A stretch of DNA of 64,000 nucleotides from Bacillus vallismortis (GTDB lineage Bacteria; Bacillota; Bacilli; Bacillales; Bacillaceae). The stretch lies in assembly GCF_004116955.1 (NCBI RefSeq), contig NZ_CP026362.1, positions 3,818,001 through 3,882,000 of the forward strand. The letters run 5' to 3'. Both the position numbers and the translations under genes were made by a program. Below the pieces are notes generated by a model. That model made no database searches, was not told the origin of the DNA, and was given only the letters and a program-made list of their open reading frames with translations. Within the stretch, counting starts at the first letter, position 1. Every line of letters begins with the position of its first letter. This document shows positions 59,085-64,000 of the stretch, in pieces.

Positions 59085-60269
59085 ATGAGTCGATATAAGA
59101 AACAGCAAAACCCCTTTTACCAGGGGGATTTGATTTTTATATTTGGTGTGTTTTTTATCATTAGCGTTGTGGCGATTTATGCTGCCGGCCAATTTGGGCA
59201 GTATGGTGATAATGCTTGGATGAAACAAATTATTTATTATGTTTTGGGAGCGGTCGCCATTTCGGTCTTGCTATATTTCGATTTGGAGCAGCTCGAAAAA
59301 CTTAGTTTATATGTATTTTTATTTGGAATTCTGCTTCTCTTGATATTGAGAGTCAGTCCTGAGTCTATTGCGCCAGTGAAAAACGGTGCGAAGAGCTGGT
59401 TTCAGTTCGGTTCTGTAACGTTACAGCCCTCTGAATTTATGAAAATCGGCCTCATGATGATGGTAGCCTCAGTCATTTCAAAGGCAAGTCCTAAAAAAAT
59501 CCGATCACTCAGAGATGATGTCCATCTTTTATTGAAGATTGCAGGTGTATCAGTAGTACCAATCGGACTTATCCTTCTTCAGGATGCTGGTACAGCCGGG
59601 ATATGTATGTTTGTTGTGATTGTCATGATCTTTATGTCAGGAGTTAACTGGAAGCTGATCGCGATCATCGGCGGTTCAGGTGCCTTATTTATTTCTCTTA
59701 TCTTGTTAGTTATGATTAATTTTCCTGATGTTGCTAAATCAGCGGGTATTCAAGAGTATCAAATCAAGAGGGTTACATCTTGGGTTTCTGATTCAAACGG
59801 AACAACTCAGGAAGATGCAAATAGCGGCTGGCAGGTAGATCAGGCCGTTATGGCTATCGGTTCAGGCGGCATCCTCGGAAATGGTGTTCACAATTTGAAG
59901 GTGTATGTCCCAGAAGGACAGACCGATTTTATCTTCGCCATTCTGGGAGAAAGCTTCGGATTCATAGGCTGTGCGATTGTCGTCATCATGTTCTTTTTCT
60001 TAATCTACAGGCTTGTCGTTCTGATTGATAAGATACATCCGTATAACCGTTTCGCATCATTCTTTTCCGTTGGGTTTACGGCGTTAATCGTGATTCACAC
60101 GTTCCAGAATATCGGTATGAACATCGGCATTATGCCTGTTACCGGGATTCCGCTGCTGTTTGTCAGCTACGGGGGAAGCTCCACGCTATCCACCTTAATT
60201 GGCTTTGGGATTGTGTATAACGCAAGTGTACAGCTGACGAAATACAGAAGTTATCTCTTTAATTCTTAA
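59085..60269 (+). CDS. rodA: peptidoglycan polymerase RodA (YwcF)
   Basis: A 394-residue SEDS-family glycosyltransferase with ten transmembrane helices. The conserved [19 protein letters not shown] loop is at about 103-121, with W(Q)[12 protein letters not shown] near 248 and the catalytic-region [18 protein letters not shown]. It elongates glycan strands with class B PBPs during rod-shaped growth. Monocistronic with its own terminator. Confidence 0.95.
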   Translation: MSRYKKQQNPFYQGDLIFIFGVFFIISVVAIYAAGQFGQYGDNAWMKQIIYYVLGAVAISVLLYFDLEQLEKLSLYVFLFGILLLLILRVSPESIAPVKNGAKSWFQFGSVTLQPSEFMKIGLMMMVASVISKASPKKIRSLRDDVHLLLKIAGVSVVPIGLILLQDAGTAGICMFVVIVMIFMSGVNWKLIAIIGGSGALFISLILLVMINFPDVAKSAGIQEYQIKRVTSWVSDSNGTTQEDANSGWQVDQAVMAIGSGGILGNGVHNLKVYVPEGQTDFIFAILGESFGFIGCAIVVIMFFFLIYRLVVLIDKIHPYNRFASFFSVGFTALIVIHTFQNIGMNIGIMPVTGIPLLFVSYGGSSTLSTLIGFGIVYNASVQLTKYRSYLFNS

Positions 60270-60271
60270 TA

Positions 60272-60306
60272 TGCAGACAGCCTTGGCAGAGGCTGTCTTT
60301 TTTGTT
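60272..60306 (+). terminator. terminator of rodA
   Basis: CAGACAGCCT and AGGCTGTCTTTTTT pair around TGGCAG just past the rodA stop. Confidence 0.88.
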
Positions 60307-60374
60307 GTAGAGCATTTTGCTTTTGAGTTCACTTTTTTTCGGATATGATAAAAAGAGATAAGGAGGTTCTTGTG

Positions 60375-61124
60375 ATGAATAACACAATTGAAACCATTTT
60401 GAATCATCGGTCGATCCGGTCTTTTACTGATCAGCTTTTGACAGCTGAAGAAATTGATATATTAGTGAAAAGTGCGCAGGCTGCGTCTACGTCCAGCTAC
60501 GTGCAGGCGTATTCCATTATCGGTGTTTCCGATCCTGAGAAGAAACGTGAGCTGTCTGTGCTTGCAGGGCCTCAGCCTTACGTAGAGAAGAACGGGCACT
60601 TTTTTGTATTTTGCGCGGACTTGTATCGCCATCAACAACTTGCTGAGGAAAAGGGCGAACATATTTCTGAGCTGCTTGAAAATACGGAAATGTTTATGGT
60701 CAGTTTGATTGACGCGGCGCTGGCAGCGCAAAATATGAGCATTGCCGCAGAATCAATGGGGCTTGGCATTTGTTATATCGGCGGCATTCGAAATGATCTG
60801 GACAAAGTGGCAGAGGTGCTGCAAACGCCTGACCATGTGCTTCCGCTTTTCGGTTTGGCAGTAGGCCATCCTGCGAACCTTTCCGGCAAAAAACCGAGAC
60901 TGCCGAAACAAGCTGTCTACCATGAGAATACGTACAATGTAAACGCAGACGATTTCCGCGAATCCATGAACGCGTATGACAAAACGATTTCTGATTATTA
61001 TAGAGAAAGAACCAACGGTCAGCGGGAAGAAACATGGTCTGATCAAATTTTGAACTTTATGAAGCAGAAGCCGCGCACGTATTTAAATGACTATGTGAAA
61101 GAAAAAGGCTTTAATAAAAACTAA
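60375..61124 (+). CDS. nfrA: FMN-dependent NADPH oxidoreductase NfrA (YwcG)
   Basis: A 249-residue flavin nitroreductase of the NfsA/Frp type. The FMN-binding N-terminal HRSIRSFTD (about 11-19) is followed by SIAAESMGLGICYIGGIRND and the DYYRERTNGQREETWSDQ C-terminal region. It reduces flavins and nitro compounds with NADPH. ATG at 60375 follows AAGGAGG. It is known to be stress-induced (Spx, SigD effects) in B. subtilis. Confidence 0.95.
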   Translation: MNNTIETILNHRSIRSFTDQLLTAEEIDILVKSAQAASTSSYVQAYSIIGVSDPEKKRELSVLAGPQPYVEKNGHFFVFCADLYRHQQLAEEKGEHISELLENTEMFMVSLIDAALAAQNMSIAAESMGLGICYIGGIRNDLDKVAEVLQTPDHVLPLFGLAVGHPANLSGKKPRLPKQAVYHENTYNVNADDFRESMNAYDKTISDYYRERTNGQREETWSDQILNFMKQKPRTYLNDYVKEKGFNKN

Positions 61125-61125
61125 A

Positions 61126-61156
61126 GCAAACCTCTCCGTTCGGAGGGGTTTTTATG
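61126..61156 (+). terminator. terminator of nfrA
   Basis: AAACCTCTCCG and CGGAGGGGTTTTT form a hairpin 5 bases after the stop. Confidence 0.85.
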
Positions 61157-61298
61157 TTTCACGTGTAACATATTCCGACAAATACAGACACGCTGTCACA
61201 AATAAATGGCGAATGATCGGGAGACACTGATAAGCGGTGTGAGCGGTTTTTGAGAAAAAATAAGGGATCAGTGATACGATGAGGATGAGGTGGTAGGG

Positions 61299-62300
61299 AT
61301 GATTTCATTAAGTATATTAGATCAATCTCCAGTATCAGAGGGCAGCTCTGCAGAAACAGCATTACAGCAAACTGTTGCGCTTGCACAGGCTGCTGAGGAT
61401 TTTGGATATAAGAGATTCTGGGTTTCTGAGCATCATTTTTCAAAGCGGCTGGCTGGATCAAGCCCAGAGGTGCTGATCAGTCATATAGCGGCGAAGACGA
61501 AACGAATCCGTGTGGGGTCAGGCGGTGTCATGCTGCCCCATTACAGCGCATACAAAGTAGCTGAGAATTTCCGTGTGCTGGAGGGGCTGACACCGGGAAG
61601 AATTGATCTTGGGCTTGGAAGAGCACCGGGGGGCATGCCGATTGCCTCATGGGCGTTGAATGACGGCGGGAAGCGCAATGCTAATCAATATCCGCAGCAA
61701 ATCAAGGAGCTGACGATGTATTTGCATGATTTGGCGGATGATAAACACCGTTTTCCGAATCTGACGGCGGCGCCGCATGTTTCGACCGCGCCGGATGTGT
61801 GGCTGCTCGGCTCATCTGGAGAAAGCGCGCTGCTCGCCGCTGAGTCAGGCGCTGGCTATATGTTTGCCCACTTTATCAATGGAGAGGGCGGAGAAGAGAC
61901 GGTCAGACAGTATAAGAGACGATTCAAGCCGTCTGTGTTAGGAGACATGCCTCGAGCTGCAGTTGCTGTATTTGTTCTTTGTGCTGACACTGAGGAGAAG
62001 GCAGAGGAGCTTGCGGCAGTGCTAGATTTCACGATTTTGGCGGGGGAGCAGGGCATCCCTTTAGAAGGAGTTCCTTCGTATGAAGCTGTTCGGGAAAATA
62101 CGTACTCACCGTATGAACAGAGGCGAATTGCTGATAATCGAAATCGAATGATTGTCGGCACGAAAGAACAGGTGAAGGAGCAGTTGTTAGCTTTGAGTAA
62201 GGCGTATGGAACAGAGGAAATCATGGCGGTGACCATTACGCATCATTTTGAAGATAAGCTCCATTCTTATCGGCTATTACAGGAAGCATTTGCGAATTAA
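61299..62300 (+). CDS. ywcH: luciferase-like flavin monooxygenase YwcH
   Basis: A 333-residue bacterial-luciferase-family (LLM) protein, TIM-barrel with FMN pocket. FWVSEHHFSKRLAGSSPEV, RIDLGLGRAPGG and the family-typical C-terminal GTKEQVKEQL regions are seen. Substrate unknown. ATG at 61299 has GATGAGGTGG upstream; an in-frame start three codons earlier is weaker. It could share reduced flavin with NfrA (inference), although a terminator separates them. Confidence 0.9.
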   Translation: MISLSILDQSPVSEGSSAETALQQTVALAQAAEDFGYKRFWVSEHHFSKRLAGSSPEVLISHIAAKTKRIRVGSGGVMLPHYSAYKVAENFRVLEGLTPGRIDLGLGRAPGGMPIASWALNDGGKRNANQYPQQIKELTMYLHDLADDKHRFPNLTAAPHVSTAPDVWLLGSSGESALLAAESGAGYMFAHFINGEGGEETVRQYKRRFKPSVLGDMPRAAVAVFVLCADTEEKAEELAAVLDFTILAGEQGIPLEGVPSYEAVRENTYSPYEQRRIADNRNRMIVGTKEQVKEQLLALSKAYGTEEIMAVTITHHFEDKLHSYRLLQEAFAN

Positions 62301-62303
62301 TCT

Positions 62304-62336
62304 GAAAAGCCCCGCCAATCGGCAGGGCTTCTTCTT
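62304..62336. terminator. terminator between ywcH and vpr
   Basis: AAAAGCCCCGCC and GGCAGGGCTTCTT form a hairpin between converging genes. Confidence 0.8.
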
Positions 62337-64000
62337 ATTCCACGGTAAAAGGCTCTTCGGTCAGAACCTGGCTTGATTTCCCTTTGTTTGCGGCATAGGC
62401 GAGCAAATAGTATTCTCCGGCTGGAAGCTTTGTTCCGTCATTGATCGTGCCGTCCCAGTCAAAGTACTGATAGCCCTTCCCTTGGTTTTTATAGATGCCG
62501 GCTTGGCCTGCAAAATCAAGGTTGCTGTCATAAACGAGGAACGCCAACTCTTCTGCTCCCGCTGGAAGGTAGGTTTCAATTTGATAGGTGCCTTGTGCTG
62601 TTCCTTCGCTGACGGAGACAGAGGTGACTCTCGGATAATCCGGCTCTTTGACGACCAGCAATGTAGGCACTTTAGCGACGGTTTTTCCGCCTTCTCTGAC
62701 AATAACGGTTCCTTCATAGGTGCCAGCTTTTGTTTTCTTTGTATTGACCTTTACTTTTGCAGTGGCTTTTCCGGTTTTATGTGCCGGAATCACAACCCGG
62801 CTTGTGCCGGATGTGGAGATGCCGCTGCCGTTAAATGAGTATTCAAGTGTGTATGACTTTCTAATGGAAGATTGGTTTTCAATCGTAAACGTTTCTTTTT
62901 TCGTTTCTTTTCCGTTTTCCTTCAAGAATGTGCCGTATGAATAGCTTCCAGGTGAGACGAGTGAGTCGGCTTTGATCGCGCTCATGATTCTCGCGCTCCC
63001 CGCACCTTGTGCGTTATGCGGATACACTTCTCCGTCGCCGTCCTTTAAGGTGACAGCGGTATTCATGATCGCGGCTTTGATCTGTTCAACGCTCCACTTT
63101 GGTTTGGCTTGTTTGATAACGGCAACCGCTCCGGCAATATGAGGTGAAGCCATGCTTGTTCCTTGTTTTGATCCGTACCCGTATGGGTTGTTAGGATCGT
63201 GTGTCGGGATGGTGCTGACGATATTGACGCCTGGTGCGGAAATATCAGGCTTGATCATCCACGTATCCATAACAGGGCCGCGTGATGAGAAATCAGCGAT
63301 TTGCTCACCGAGCGCTTTTGAAACACTTAACCTGAATGTTGCTTTTGTTTCACCAGCTTTCATGGCACTGACGAGTTTTTCACCGTCTTCTAATGACAGT
63401 TTAATCGTTGGCACAGACATGCCTGGCACGTCGGCTTCAATTTCTCCAGAGAGGTTGTTATACACAACCATGCCGATGGCGCCGGCTTTTTTCGCATTGT
63501 CCGCTTTTTCCACAAACGCAATGCTGCCCCGTTTGACAACGGCGACTTTGCCTGTCAGATCTTTTCCTTCAAAGTCCTTTGCTTCGCCGATTCCCGCTTC
63601 GACAAGCTCAACTTCTTTGTTATTGAGCGCTTTAACGTCATTCTCTTTGTCATAGCCCATCACTTTTGCTGAAGAGTAGGAGCCGAATGTGACGGCGTAT
63701 TCATTGATCGGGAGTTGAGTCGCACCGACAGAAATCGCTTCTCTTGATGTGCCCGGCGATCCGACTGTCCAGCTGTTTGGTCCGCTGTTGCCGTTCGATG
63801 TAACCGCGACAACGCCTTCTGACATGGCCCAGTCAAGCGCTGTGCTTGTCGCCCAGTCCGGATTGTTTATAGAGTTTCCGAGAGACAGGTTCATCACATC
63901 TGCACCGTCTTGGACTGCACGTTCCACGCCGGCAATGACGTTTTCCGTTGTGCCGCTTCCGCCAGGGCCTAACACGCGGTAAGCGAGAAGTGTGGCATCA
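62335..64000 (-). CDS. vpr: extracellular serine protease Vpr (C-terminal part, cut by window end)
   Basis: The last 554 codons of Vpr; the gene continues beyond position 64000. The visible part runs DATLLAYRVLGPGGSG into the S8 subtilisin fold, interrupted by a PA insert (about 63470-63620). The catalytic Ser is in GTSMASPHIAGAVAVIK. A C-terminal Ig-like/FlgD-like region follows (YFDWDGTINDGTKLPAGEYY). The Asp and His of the triad, propeptide and signal lie outside. Vpr is a secreted minor protease and also processes other exoproteins. Confidence 0.95.
   Translation of the reverse strand, partial: DATLLAYRVLGPGGSGTTENVIAGVERAVQDGADVMNLSLGNSINNPDWATSTALDWAMSEGVVAVTSNGNSGPNSWTVGSPGTSREAISVGATQLPINEYAVTFGSYSSAKVMGYDKENDVKALNNKEVELVEAGIGEAKDFEGKDLTGKVAVVKRGSIAFVEKADNAKKAGAIGMVVYNNLSGEIEADVPGMSVPTIKLSLEDGEKLVSAMKAGETKATFRLSVSKALGEQIADFSSRGPVMDTWMIKPDISAPGVNIVSTIPTHDPNNPYGYGSKQGTSMASPHIAGAVAVIKQAKPKWSVEQIKAAIMNTAVTLKDGDGEVYPHNAQGAGSARIMSAIKADSLVSPGSYSYGTFLKENGKETKKETFTIENQSSIRKSYTLEYSFNGSGISTSGTSRVVIPAHKTGKATAKVKVNTKKTKAGTYEGTVIVREGGKTVAKVPTLLVVKEPDYPRVTSVSVSEGTAQGTYQIETYLPAGAEELAFLVYDSNLDFAGQAGIYKNQGKGYQYFDWDGTINDGTKLPAGEYYLLAYAANKGKSSQVLTEEPFTVE

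Overview
This window is chromosome from a member of the Bacillus subtilis group. Gene order and protein sequences follow the sigY-to-vpr region of B. subtilis 168 (roughly yxl, lic, dlt, tyrZ, sac, ywb, gal, qox, vpr) almost gene for gene. However, many substitutions, a few inserted genes and one deletion show that it is a relative rather than strain 168 itself. These comparisons come from memory of the 168 locus, not from a search. No tRNA, rRNA, prophage, IS element or CRISPR array is visible.

Layout. 1-4152: sigY-yxlCDEFG operon (ECF sigma factor, anti-sigma factor, small membrane proteins, ABC exporter), then the convergent MFS gene yxlH. 4244-6141: a two-gene AT-rich islet (EamA-type transporter plus membrane fatty-acid-desaturase-like enzyme) that I do not place at this point in 168. 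6273-8830: spore catalase katX, DNA glycosylase yxlJ and small yxzF. 8813-9058: a structured element flanked by an 18-bp direct repeat. 9210-14622: licR activator and the licBCAH oligo-beta-glucoside PTS operon. 14653-21025: ilvK and the complete dltXABCDE operon for D-alanylation of teichoic acids. 21474-27600: menA, the small alarmone synthetase ywaC/sasA, aminopeptidase ywaD, tyrZ with its T-box leader, ywaE and ywaF.

27711-34830: stress gene gspA, the sacXY sucrose sensor/antiterminator operon with a visible RAT site, protease epr, and the orphan PTS permease ywbA behind a perfect cre site. 34929-37253: ywbB, a tiny overlapping ORF and a secreted kelch-repeat protein that looks accessory. 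37470-44280: ywbC, ywbD, ywbE, ywbF, the LrgA/LrgB-type pair ywbHG with its LysR regulator ywbI, and thiM-thiE. 44281-46073: a decayed efeUOB locus. efeU and most of efeO are gone, while efeB (Tat-exported DyP peroxidase) is intact. 46165-50722: ywbO, ywcBA, slrA with its TetR-type repressor ywcC, and ywcD.

50790-53507: galKT. 53577-53822: ywzA. 54335-58281: qoxABCD quinol oxidase. 58323-62300: ywcE, rodA, nfrA and ywcH. 62335-64000: the C-terminal part of vpr, which runs off the window end.

Most operons end in clear intrinsic terminators. The window is rich in alternative-sigma promoters (SigB at gspA, ywzA and katX; ECF at dlt and ywaC; SigD-like at epr and dlt) and RNA-based control (T-box, RAT). 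The least explained sequences are the islet at 4244-6141, the repeat-flanked element at 8813-9058, the kelch gene and adjoining small ORF, the efe deletion, and two terminator-bounded stretches without genes (about 48780-49166 and 58690-58901) that may encode small RNAs.
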